From a bacterium (GTDB lineage: Bacteria > UBP7 > UBA6624), in assembly GCA_002716355.1 (NCBI GenBank), contig PBAU01000002.1:1-64000 (forward strand): DNA of 64,000 nt, written 5' to 3'. Position numbers and translations under genes: made by a program. Every line of letters begins with the position of its first letter. Positions within the stretch are counted from its first letter, which is position 1. The notes beneath the pieces are model-generated. The model saw only the letters and a list, made by a program, of their open reading frames with translations. It made no database searches and was not told where the DNA came from. Of this stretch, positions 34,422 through 42,481 are shown piece by piece.

Positions 34422-35302
34422 GGTAAAACACTTAAGGCAAAACTTGTTGTTAACCATGTTATAAACATGAAAACAACCACCGTACCCATTTCACCATGTT
34501 TTTGTTTGAAGATATGGTGAATGTGTCTTTGATCAGGTTGGGATATTTTTTTAAATAATTTTAAAAGTGTTCTTTTTTCCCCTTTCCTGAAGGGGGCCCT
34601 TCTTATAATAGCCCAAAAAACATCCAGGAAAGGCAAAAAGAAAAACAAAATAAAAAATTGAAAATGAATATCTGGATCAAATAATTCAGGTCCTCCAATT
34701 TGTGTAATTGAAATCCAAAATGCTATTGATCCGAGCAACAATGATCCGGAATCACCAAGATAAATGTGTTTATTTTTCAAACTTGAATAACCAGCCCCCA
34801 AAACAATAAAAGAAATTGCGAAATGCTGTCCTGACTGAAGGAATAAAACAAAACACAAAAGGGGCAGTAAACCATTAACACCGTCTAGAAAGTTAAACCC
34901 GTTAATGACTAACAACCCTAAAAGCAACAAAAAAACTAACTGATTTAAATTTAAATCGAAATTAGACAAAAACCAACAAATAACAATGGCTTGTAAAAAC
35001 AATTTTTTTAAAGCTTTCATGTCGTGCAAATCGTCAAAAAAACCTATCATGAAAAACCCAAGAAATAAAAATGGCACATAAGGTGTTAAGAGCTGTATAT
35101 CGATGCTGAGACTGTCATAAATGAAAAAACATGCAAATAAACCAAACACAATTGCCCAGCCTCCTACAAGTCTTCCGGGGTTGTTCTTGTTTCCTGTTTG
35201 TCTTTGTTTGAAAATGTCTGCATCCTTAGAGCTCTTAGAAAAATAAAAAGACAGACATGTTGTCAGGGTGAATGAGAAAATTGCGGTAAAAAAATCAGTC
35301 AT
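34418..35302 (-). CDS. Phospho-sugar transferase, MraY/WecA family
   Basis: This polytopic protein (about nine hydrophobic segments) transfers a sugar-1-phosphate from a UDP-sugar to undecaprenyl phosphate. Family motifs are FGIGFFDDLHDMKALKK-like (the Asp-rich site is GFFDDLHD), FNFLDGVNGL and KHIYLGDSGSLLLG. A late cytoplasmic His cluster (QRHIHHIF) corresponds to the HIHH motif of WecA-type enzymes. At 294 residues it is shorter than MraY. Most likely it initiates O-antigen, wall-polymer or polysaccharide synthesis. Confidence 0.88.
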   Translation of the reverse strand: MTDFFTAIFSFTLTTCLSFYFSKSSKDADIFKQRQTGNKNNPGRLVGGWAIVFGLFACFFIYDSLSIDIQLLTPYVPFLFLGFFMIGFFDDLHDMKALKKLFLQAIVICWFLSNFDLNLNQLVFLLLLGLLVINGFNFLDGVNGLLPLLCFVLFLQSGQHFAISFIVLGAGYSSLKNKHIYLGDSGSLLLGSIAFWISITQIGGPELFDPDIHFQFFILFFFLPFLDVFWAIIRRAPFRKGEKRTLLKLFKKISQPDQRHIHHIFKQKHGEMGTVVVFMFITWLTTSFALSVLP

Positions 35303-35326
35303 TATTTGGTTTTTGGCTGAAAAAAA

Positions 35327-37375
35327 TCAAATATCTATATTCATTACTTTTGTTGCATTTTTCTGAATGAAAATTTTTCTTTCTGAAACGTCTTTGCCCA
35401 TCAGGGATGTAAATGTGTTTTCGGCATCCACAACATCTTCAACCTTTACTCTTTCTAAAATTCTTGTTTCCGGATCCATGGTGGTTTCCCAAAGTTCATC
35501 TGCATCCATCTCACCCAAACCTTTAAACCTCATAATGGTGGGGTTTCTTCCTTCCCACTTTTCCAAAAGAGCTTCCTTTTCCCTTTCATCTATAACATAC
35601 TTTTCATCTTTGCCTGCTCTTATTTTGTACAACGGGGGTCGGGCTGCATATATATGTCCATTTTCAATCAATGACGGCATGTGTCTGTAAAAAAATGTTA
35701 GCAAAAGTGTTTTAATATGTGCACCATCAACATCCGCATCGGTCATAAATATAATCTTGTTGTATCTCAACTTTTGTGCGTTAACCCCTGTTTGTGCAAT
35801 TGATGCTCGTTCGCTTAATGGGAAAATTCTTCGAACTGTTTTTGCTCCCTCTTGCATTTCAGCATCTGGGAACTCTTGTTCAAAATCCTCATCACTCATG
35901 TATTCAGTCCTTGGCGTAAACCCTATGCCTATTGCCTGGATGAGAGCTTTGATCTCTTCATTGTTAAGCCATCTCGATTCAGTGTTGGCTTTTTCAACAT
36001 TTAAAATTTTACCCCTGAGCGGTAAAACAGCTTGGAAATGGGGATCGCGAGCTTGTTTGGAGTTGCCGCCTGCGGAGTCACCCTCGACAATAAAGAGTTC
36101 TGTTCTTGTTCTATCTTTTGAAATGCAGTCTGTAAGTTTTCCTGGAAGAACCCCGCTTCCCAGGTTCTCCTTGCTTCTTTCCAGGTCAAAAGCCTTTTTG
36201 GCTCTTTGGCTGGCTTTAGCGATGGTCACAGCGAGTAAAACAATTTTTCTGGCCTCTTGCGGGTGTTGTTCCAACCATCTGTAAAAATCACCAGAGACAG
36301 TTGAGTGAACAGCGCCTTTCGCAACAGTGCTACCGAGTTTACCTTTTGTCTGTCCTTCAAATTGTGGTTCATGCAAGCGTACAGTCACAATTGCTTGCAT
36401 TCCATATCTAATTGATTCACCGTCAACAGAAACATCCTTATCTTCCAATTTGTAATCTTTCATGTATTTCAATAAAGTTCTTGTTACACCTGTGTTTAAA
36501 CCAGTAACATGCGTTCCTCCACCTTGTGTTCGAATATTGTTAACAAAAGACAACGTTTCGCCTCTTTTTTGTGTTAAAAACTGAAGTGTTAGCTCCACGT
36601 GTACAACTGGTCCATTTTTAGTCTTAGCTTCTTTTGCACAAAAAAACGGTGTTGTTAATAGTGTGGTGTCGTTTTCTGTTAAGTCTTCTATGTATTCAGC
36701 TATGCCGCCCTCGTGGATGAATTCTTCAATGTAAACATCCACATCCCTTAGGTCCTCAAGGATGATCTTTAATCCAGGATTAAGGTAAGCCAGCTCTTTT
36801 AATCTTCTTTTTAAAGTTTTTACATTGAAGATAATTCCTTCTTTGAAAATTTGACTGTCTGGAAAAAATTGTATCTTTGTGCCTCTTGCTTTAGTTTTTC
36901 CTACCTCTTTTAAGGATGAGGTTAACTGTCCTCTTGAATAATCGATTTCATATTCCTTGCCATCCCTATAAACCCTTGCTTTCAGCCATTCCGAAAGAGC
37001 ATTCACACATGAAACACCAACACCATGCAAGCCACCTGAAACTTTATAGGTTTTATCATCAAACTTACCACCTGCATGTAGGGTTCCCAGAACCAGCTCT
37101 ATTGCTGGAACTTTTTTAATTTTGTGCATGTCAACAGGGATGCCTCGACCGTTATCCTCGACTTCACATGAACCATCTTCCATAAGCCTTACAGTAATTT
37201 GAGTACACTCGCCTGCCATTGCTTCGTCTATAGAGTTGTCAACAACCTCCCAAACCAAATGATGCAAACCGGCTTCTGCAGTGTCGCCTATGTACATAGC
37301 TGGACGCTTTCTTACTGCCTCCAAGCCCTCTAAAACTGTTATTTGATCGGAAGTGTATTTGTTATTTTTTGCCAT
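35327..37375 (-). CDS. gyrB: DNA gyrase subunit B
   Basis: This is the ATPase subunit of gyrase. The GHKL ATPase domain has LEGLEAVRKRPAMYIGD, EVVDNSIDEAMAG, DNGRGIPVD and VSGGLHGVGVSCVNALS. The Toprim domain has EGDSAGGNSKQARD, PLRGKILNVEKA and MTDADVDGAHIKTLLLTFFYR, and the tail has RFKGLGEMDADELWETTMDP. At 682 residues it is slightly longer than the compact ~640 form, with no large insertion. It is at the left end of the dnaA-dnaN replication block. Confidence 0.98.
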   Translation of the reverse strand: MAKNNKYTSDQITVLEGLEAVRKRPAMYIGDTAEAGLHHLVWEVVDNSIDEAMAGECTQITVRLMEDGSCEVEDNGRGIPVDMHKIKKVPAIELVLGTLHAGGKFDDKTYKVSGGLHGVGVSCVNALSEWLKARVYRDGKEYEIDYSRGQLTSSLKEVGKTKARGTKIQFFPDSQIFKEGIIFNVKTLKRRLKELAYLNPGLKIILEDLRDVDVYIEEFIHEGGIAEYIEDLTENDTTLLTTPFFCAKEAKTKNGPVVHVELTLQFLTQKRGETLSFVNNIRTQGGGTHVTGLNTGVTRTLLKYMKDYKLEDKDVSVDGESIRYGMQAIVTVRLHEPQFEGQTKGKLGSTVAKGAVHSTVSGDFYRWLEQHPQEARKIVLLAVTIAKASQRAKKAFDLERSKENLGSGVLPGKLTDCISKDRTRTELFIVEGDSAGGNSKQARDPHFQAVLPLRGKILNVEKANTESRWLNNEEIKALIQAIGIGFTPRTEYMSDEDFEQEFPDAEMQEGAKTVRRIFPLSERASIAQTGVNAQKLRYNKIIFMTDADVDGAHIKTLLLTFFYRHMPSLIENGHIYAARPPLYKIRAGKDEKYVIDEREKEALLEKWEGRNPTIMRFKGLGEMDADELWETTMDPETRILERVKVEDVVDAENTFTSLMGKDVSERKIFIQKNATKVMNIDI

Positions 37376-37401
37376 TATTTTTATTGTACCGGTTTTTAAA
37401 T

Positions 37402-38679
37402 TTATTTTTTTATTTGTTCTAAGAGATCATGCTCCATTTGCTGTAGAGTGGATTTTTTTTCCGCCTCCATTGTTACCTCTATACGAGAATGTTCTTCTGT
37501 GTTTGCCCAAAACCAAGATCCATTTTCATAGTCTGTCCTGATCCCCTGAAGGTCTCTGACACTCACAAGAGGTGAACCTGCAAGGTTCATAACTGGTTCT
37601 TCTCGAAAAAAATTTTTCAATCTAACATGTTCTGATTTTTCCAACTGCAAGATCAAAGTTCTCTTGATGCCCTTTCCGTACTTGTCAGAAATTGAAATTC
37701 TTGTTTTTGAGAGAGGTTCTGATGTTTTTTGGAGATGATTCATTAGTGAAATTATGCAATAAAGTGCGTCTGGTACCGTATTATGCAAAAACGGTATAGT
37801 TATGTTTCCTCTCTTTACAGCCATCAAGCCATTTGTTTTTTTAAGAGCATTGTGCAAGTCCTTCTCACGAGTGGTTGTGAATACAATTTTTTGATTTAAC
37901 TCTTTGGCGATCTTCTGAAAAATATTGCTTGTGTTAACAGCGCAAACGATTGCACCATTTCTTTTTTCAAGCTCTGCTTTGTATAAGAAGGCTTGTATCC
38001 ATTCGCCAGGCCACACAAAACCTTTATCGTCTATGATGAAAAATCTTTCGCCACTGTCATCCAAGACAAAACCCAAATCACAATTTTCACCTACAACATG
38101 CCTTGCAACATCATCAACCCTGTGCTTGTATGGTTTGTTTTTATCAACTTGCAATGTAAAAACCGTGTGTGTATCAAATATTTTTTTAGCTATTTTTTCC
38201 ACAACCGGATTGGAGGTTTGAATTGTTATCTTTTTGGGCTTTTGTCGTTTTCGGATTGAAAGCAGTTCGTTTAGCTGTGTTGTTGGAATATTTTTTATTT
38301 TTACTTTTTTTTCATTGTCAAAACCATTTAACCCAACCTCGGGATGTGGGTTACCTTTTTCATCAAAAACCTTAAAACCCATCATTGCTTGCGGTGAAGA
38401 TCCTGCAGTAATGATTATCGAGCAAAAATCATTTTTAACAGCCTCCCTTACAGCAAATGGTGTTAATGTTTCTTGTTTGGTTTCACAAACATTTAAACCC
38501 CAAGAATTCAACTCACCCAGGATTGCTTCTTTTACCCGTTTCCCCATAAACCTTGCCCCGTCCTCTGCAAGCAAATATTTCCTACTAGGATCAAGTGTTA
38601 TTCGTAACTGTTTTAAAATTTTATTTAAGGTTAGGTCTCTACCCCATTTTCCATAAAAATAATTATCTTTAATTTTCAT
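37402..38679 (-). CDS. Degenerate phosphohexomutase-like protein (PGM/PMM fold)
   Basis: The overall pattern follows alpha-D-phosphohexomutases: a FYGKWGRDLTLNKIL start, a TPFAVREAVKN block, and the four active-site loops in order. All four loops are altered. The phosphoserine loop TASHNP is TAGSSP (residues 91-96), the metal loop DGDxDR is DDSGER (207-212), the sugar loop GExSGH is replaced by KRGNITIPF, and the phosphate loop RxSxTEP is WFWANTEE. It may be a pseudoenzyme or have shifted chemistry. It lies 3 bases from the dciA-like gene, inside the replication block. Confidence 0.65.
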   Translation of the reverse strand: MKIKDNYFYGKWGRDLTLNKILKQLRITLDPSRKYLLAEDGARFMGKRVKEAILGELNSWGLNVCETKQETLTPFAVREAVKNDFCSIIITAGSSPQAMMGFKVFDEKGNPHPEVGLNGFDNEKKVKIKNIPTTQLNELLSIRKRQKPKKITIQTSNPVVEKIAKKIFDTHTVFTLQVDKNKPYKHRVDDVARHVVGENCDLGFVLDDSGERFFIIDDKGFVWPGEWIQAFLYKAELEKRNGAIVCAVNTSNIFQKIAKELNQKIVFTTTREKDLHNALKKTNGLMAVKRGNITIPFLHNTVPDALYCIISLMNHLQKTSEPLSKTRISISDKYGKGIKRTLILQLEKSEHVRLKNFFREEPVMNLAGSPLVSVRDLQGIRTDYENGSWFWANTEEHSRIEVTMEAEKKSTLQQMEHDLLEQIKK

Positions 38680-38682
38680 TTC

Positions 38683-38973
38683 TTACTGCAGTGTAATTTT
38701 ATTTATTTTTATCTTTTGATTTGAAAGTTTTTCGATTATCGATTTTTTATTTTTGTTAAGTGTTTTTTTAATAATTGGGTGACTTTTTTTAACACTAACA
38801 AACAACTCTTGGTTTTTAAGGTTTTTTACCTCTGATTTTTTATAGGTTGGTTCTATTTTTTTTTTCCACACACCCCTAACCAACAAGAGTTCATTTAAGC
38901 CTGGACTGATCTTATTGATTATTTTTTGAATTTCTTTTTTGGGTTTTATACTTTGTTTAAAAATATTTTTCAC
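38683..38973 (-). CDS. DUF721 / DciA-like protein
   Basis: This is a small, very basic 96-residue protein with the DUF721 pattern: a hydrophobic LLLVRGVWKKKIEP (equivalent to the xxxWxxIVG block), then a KNQELFVSV strand and IIKKTLNKNKKSIIEKL helix, ending KINKITL. DciA-type proteins load the replicative helicase DnaB in bacteria without DnaC/DnaI. The location between dnaN and gyrB, where recF or dciA commonly sits, supports the assignment. The ATG overlaps the dnaN stop by 4 bases. Confidence 0.7.
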   Translation of the reverse strand: MKNIFKQSIKPKKEIQKIINKISPGLNELLLVRGVWKKKIEPTYKKSEVKNLKNQELFVSVKKSHPIIKKTLNKNKKSIIEKLSNQKIKINKITLQ

Positions 38974-40100
38974 CCTTCTATTTTAGGGTGCTTCAAAGTC
39001 ATTAAAAAATATTTGTAACTGCTATCCTCGGGGTCTGAAAAAAGACAAGAAGAATGCGGATCTTCAAAACTGAAATTCACCTTATCGCTTTTTACAATTT
39101 TCAAAAAATCCAACATGAAGGAACTGTTCAAACAAACCAAAAAATCACCATCTTCAAAATCTTCTGCTGACAAAGTTTCCTCACCTTGGCCCCTTGCTGT
39201 ATCATCTGTTGTTATGAGTATCTCTCCTTTATCAATCTTGATCAACGATGCATTATTGAGTTCCTGGTACTTACCAAACTGCTGCAACCTTTCAAGAGCT
39301 TTTGTAAATTCTTTTTTATTTAAAGTAACCTTTTTAGTATGTTTCCTTTCTAGTATTTTTTCATAGTCTGGGTATGTTGGCGTCAATATTGTCGCAAAAA
39401 ATTTCACACCCTCATGAACAAACATGACATGATCACCTCTAACCTTTCCTTCCAAGATTCCAGTCCTTCCTGACAAGCCTTTCAATATACTTTTCAATGA
39501 ATTTGTATCAACTTGAATCTTTCTTTCAATGCCACTGTGATCATCGATGCTTACTATAGCCATACGAAAACCATCAGTGTTCACAATTCTTAAAGAACTA
39601 CCTCTAAAATCCAATAAAGTACCGCCAGAATACCCTTGGGAAGAGCCACCTCTAGCAACAATTAAAACCTTTTCAAGAAGTGCTACAAGGTCTTCTGTTT
39701 TGATCTCAAAAACTTCATCAGAACCTTTATCGTTAAAGGGAAAGCTGGTATGAGTTTGTGGAACTATAGATTTAAGGGTGTACCTGGAGCCTGAATTCTT
39801 TAAATGCAGAGCTCCGTCTTGATCGATATCCATTAGAACATCTCCCTCCATTCTTCTGAAAAGCTCCCTCATTTCTGCAATAGGGTAAAAGGTGTTTTCG
39901 GTTTCTTCTGATATGTTTTTATCCCTGATGGTTAGTGAACAGCCAGATACATTATTAAATGTTTCCAGGATCAAGCTTTTAGATTCATATCTTAGTCCTA
40001 CATGGGATATCCCCCTTAACCCCAACAAAGCATCTCCTGCACATGCAGAAACCGTTGTCAGGCTGTCATGCAACAATGTAGAGGATATTTTTATAGCCAT
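38970..40100 (-). CDS. dnaN: DNA polymerase III beta subunit (sliding clamp)
   Basis: The clamp has three repeats. Identifiers include the second-domain NTDGFRMAIV block (the common 'TDGHRLA' motif), the third-domain QGEETLSAEDFEDGDFLVCLN and the C-terminal SSYKYFLMTLKHP, equivalent to the usual YVIMPMR ending. The length of 376 residues is normal. It lies 85 bases downstream of dnaA on the same strand. Confidence 0.96.
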   Translation of the reverse strand: MAIKISSTLLHDSLTTVSACAGDALLGLRGISHVGLRYESKSLILETFNNVSGCSLTIRDKNISEETENTFYPIAEMRELFRRMEGDVLMDIDQDGALHLKNSGSRYTLKSIVPQTHTSFPFNDKGSDEVFEIKTEDLVALLEKVLIVARGGSSQGYSGGTLLDFRGSSLRIVNTDGFRMAIVSIDDHSGIERKIQVDTNSLKSILKGLSGRTGILEGKVRGDHVMFVHEGVKFFATILTPTYPDYEKILERKHTKKVTLNKKEFTKALERLQQFGKYQELNNASLIKIDKGEILITTDDTARGQGEETLSAEDFEDGDFLVCLNSSFMLDFLKIVKSDKVNFSFEDPHSSCLFSDPEDSSYKYFLMTLKHPKIEG

Positions 40101-40185
40101 AAAAGTTATTTTAAAGAATAAATAGGATATTTGTTATTTGATTAATTAAATTAATTTTTATAAAAAACTACTTCTACTACTATTG
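40101..40185. other. A+T-rich gap between dnaA and dnaN
   Basis: These 85 bases are almost entirely A/T, with short palindromic runs such as gattaattaaattaattttt. No canonical DnaA box (TTATNCACA) is visible on either strand. The gap could contain a dnaN promoter or part of the origin, as this gap does in some bacteria. Confidence 0.5.
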
Positions 40186-41496
40186 TTAAAAAAGAGTTAA
40201 ATTACCATTATTTTCAGGGTTAACATCTTGGTTAGAAAAATCTAAAGATATACCATGATTAATAGCAATTGATTTAACCTGACTTTTGAAAAAAGAATCT
40301 TTTTTAAGCTTTTCTTTACCCTTTTTTAACGAATATGTTATTGCAGATTTTTTAACATTTAAAACACGTGATGATGAGGCCTTGCAACCATTCGGACGAT
40401 TGCACAAAAGAACAGAAGCAGCCTGTCTAGCTAAAACAACCTCCCTGGATCTTGATCCAGAAAGTAGTGATGATTTTGAAACATTAAAAACATTGCAAAT
40501 TTCGTCTAATAGCGATGAACCAGGTAACGATGTGTCTGTAGACAATGCAAACGAAACAGAGTAGTCTTCAGGGTTTCCAATTGATTTTGACCAAAGAAAC
40601 CTGGTTGCAATCCCTTTTAGAGCCCTAACGTCAGCAGGTAGTTTTTGAAACAGGTTTGTAGGTATGGTGTCTGAATTTTTTTCTTTGATTATTTTTGAAA
40701 GCAATATTTCACGTTCTTTTTCTAAAGGCGGTGACATTTTTATTACCAGGCCAGCAGTCAGCCTGCTTATTAATCTTGGACTGAATTCACGAATTGTTCT
40801 TGGGTGTCTATCGGCAACTATAACAATAGGCCGTGATCTTGTTAAAAAGGAATCGAAAACATTAAAAAACTCTTGAAGTGTTCTTTTTCTCCCAATGAAC
40901 TTTTGTATATCGTCAACAAGCAAAGATGATTGGGAAAAAAAGTAAGATTTAAAACTGTTTAGATCTTTTTTTTCAACTGAATCAACCAACTTTTGTGTGA
41001 ACTCGTCAGACGTGAAAACCCTATCGTCAAGGTTTTTTGCTGCGATATTTAGAAGATGGGTTTTTCCAATACCGGGAGGTCCGTATAAAAATATTGGAAA
41101 CAATTGATTTTCTAACTTGTTTGTTGTTGTCGAAGCGATTGCCCTAAATGCATTTTCAACCCCTCTGTAAGGGTGAAAATCGTTAAAAATCTCTTTTTTC
41201 GCACGAGGTTTTTTTTTGGTAATGATAGGAACATTTTTTGGTATTTTCTTTGAAGAGATCGATTCGATTAATTTGAAATCTTTGTAATTCAAATTGATAA
41301 TAATTTTCTTCAACAGGCCGAAGTTTTTTTCTGCAACTTTAAAATTGTATCTACCTGAAGCAGCAAGAATAACAGTGTTTTCCTGAAAGGTGATTTTTGA
41401 AGTTCTCAAAAGCGATGTTAACAAAAAGAAATTGGGTTCTAGCTTGATTTTTTGGATTATTTTTTCTTTTAGTTTTTTGCTTTTTGAAATTTCCAT
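40186..41496 (-). CDS. dnaA: Chromosomal replication initiator DnaA (divergent domain IV)
   Basis: This is the AAA+ initiator ATPase. Walker A GPPGIGKT is at 139-146, Walker B LLVDDI at 192-197, and the HPRTIREFSPRLISRLTAGL segment carries the sensor/Arg-finger region. In the DNA-binding domain the basic-loop helix RSREVVLARQAASVLL (349-364) is present. However, the recognition signature GGRDHSTV is replaced by VLNVKKSAITYS (378-389). Domain I is short and divergent. At 436 residues it is near normal. Altered recognition residues predict non-classical DnaA boxes. Confidence 0.94.
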   Translation of the reverse strand: MEISKSKKLKEKIIQKIKLEPNFFLLTSLLRTSKITFQENTVILAASGRYNFKVAEKNFGLLKKIIINLNYKDFKLIESISSKKIPKNVPIITKKKPRAKKEIFNDFHPYRGVENAFRAIASTTTNKLENQLFPIFLYGPPGIGKTHLLNIAAKNLDDRVFTSDEFTQKLVDSVEKKDLNSFKSYFFSQSSLLVDDIQKFIGRKRTLQEFFNVFDSFLTRSRPIVIVADRHPRTIREFSPRLISRLTAGLVIKMSPPLEKEREILLSKIIKEKNSDTIPTNLFQKLPADVRALKGIATRFLWSKSIGNPEDYSVSFALSTDTSLPGSSLLDEICNVFNVSKSSLLSGSRSREVVLARQAASVLLCNRPNGCKASSSRVLNVKKSAITYSLKKGKEKLKKDSFFKSQVKSIAINHGISLDFSNQDVNPENNGNLTLF

Positions 41497-41613
41497 GAAG
41501 AGTGATTTTAAACATCAAAAAAATAATATATTTTTTTTAAAAAAGGTAACAAAAGAAAACCTAACCAACGTTATTCAACGATAAAAAAAAGATTTATCGT
41601 TTATTATTTTTTC
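41497..41613. other. Candidate replication origin region (divergent dnaA upstream gap)
   Basis: This 117-base gap separates minus-strand dnaA-dnaN-gyrB from a plus-strand run of genes beginning at 41614. That strand switch is typical of an origin. The gap is very A+T-rich (long A and T tracts) and contains a 9-bp inverted repeat and nearby AACG/CGTT motifs. No classical TTATNCACA box is visible. It must also hold promoters for dnaA and the divergent gene. Origin assignment is an inference from gene order and strand bias. Confidence 0.5.
41577..41601. repeat. 9-bp inverted repeat AACGATAAA / TTTATCGTT
   Basis: AACGATAAA at 41577-41585 is followed, after a 7-base spacer, by its exact reverse complement at 41593-41601. 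A related AACGTTATT lies just upstream at 41567. Placed between two divergent starts, it is more likely a protein-binding site (initiator or regulator) than a terminator. Confidence 0.85.
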
Positions 41614-42477
41614 ATGAAAAAAACAACAATGAAAAAACAAAAAATATTAGTCATAGGCTGTGGCCAAATGGGATCCGGGATTGCGCAAACAGCCGCAGAG
41701 CATAATCATTCTGTTTTTTTGGGAGATTTGAATAAAAGATACGTGAAACAGGCAATTGAAAAAATTCACCAAAGATGGAACATGGCTGCAGACAAGGGCA
41801 AAAGGCAAAAAGAAGAAATCAGCTGCTTCAAATCTGATTTGCATGTTTTTGAAGATGGGAATTACCAAGGTTTTGATTTCATAATTGAAGCTGTGTCCGA
41901 AGATGAAAAGGTAAAAAAACAAATATTTAAAAAAATAGGCCAAGAATCTTCAGAACACACCATCTTGGGATCCAACACGTCGTCAATATCCATAAACACC
42001 CTTGGAGCAGCAAGCGGCTTTGCGGAAAGGACGATAGGGATTCACTTCATGAATCCGGTACCGGTTATGGAGCTGGTTGAGGTGATAGAGGGGGACAAAA
42101 CCAACATTGACACAATTCAGAAAACTCTAGACTTCATCAAAAGCATAAAAAAGATTCCAGCAAAAAGCAAAGACAGACCGGGTTTTATAAGCAACAAGAT
42201 TCTGATGCCAATGATTAACGAAGCCATACTCACACTCGAATCAGGAACAGGGTCAAAAGAGGATATAGATACCGTAATGGAGTTAGGGATGAAACACCCC
42301 ATGGGCCCTTTAAAACTTGCGGATCTCATAGGCCTTGATACATGCTTGGCTATTATGAATGTTTTGCATTCTGGCTTTAAAGAAGAAAAATATAAACCAG
42401 CAAAGTTATTGGTGGAAAAAGTTGACAATAATGAGCTTGGTAGAAAAACAGGAATCGGTTTCTACAAATACAATTAA
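41614..42477 (+). CDS. 3-hydroxyacyl-CoA dehydrogenase (copy 2)
   Basis: The NAD-binding motif is VIGCGQMGSGIAQTAAEH, followed by LGSNTSSISI, GIHFMNPVPVMELVEVIEG, DRPGFISNKILMPMINEAI and MKHPMGPLKLADLIGLD. The length of 287 residues is standard. It is a clear paralogue of 867-1739, with a more Lys-rich N terminus and two possible start ATGs (41614 and 41629). It begins the plus-strand arm next to the presumed origin and ends just before the LeuC-like gene. Confidence 0.92.
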   Translation: MKKTTMKKQKILVIGCGQMGSGIAQTAAEHNHSVFLGDLNKRYVKQAIEKIHQRWNMAADKGKRQKEEISCFKSDLHVFEDGNYQGFDFIIEAVSEDEKVKKQIFKKIGQESSEHTILGSNTSSISINTLGAASGFAERTIGIHFMNPVPVMELVEVIEGDKTNIDTIQKTLDFIKSIKKIPAKSKDRPGFISNKILMPMINEAILTLESGTGSKEDIDTVMELGMKHPMGPLKLADLIGLDTCLAIMNVLHSGFKEEKYKPAKLLVEKVDNNELGRKTGIGFYKYN

Positions 42478-42481
42478 ACTT

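Noticed and set aside
41577-41601. Inverted repeat as an intrinsic terminator
   Set aside because: It lies between two divergent gene starts, so there is no transcript end for it to serve.
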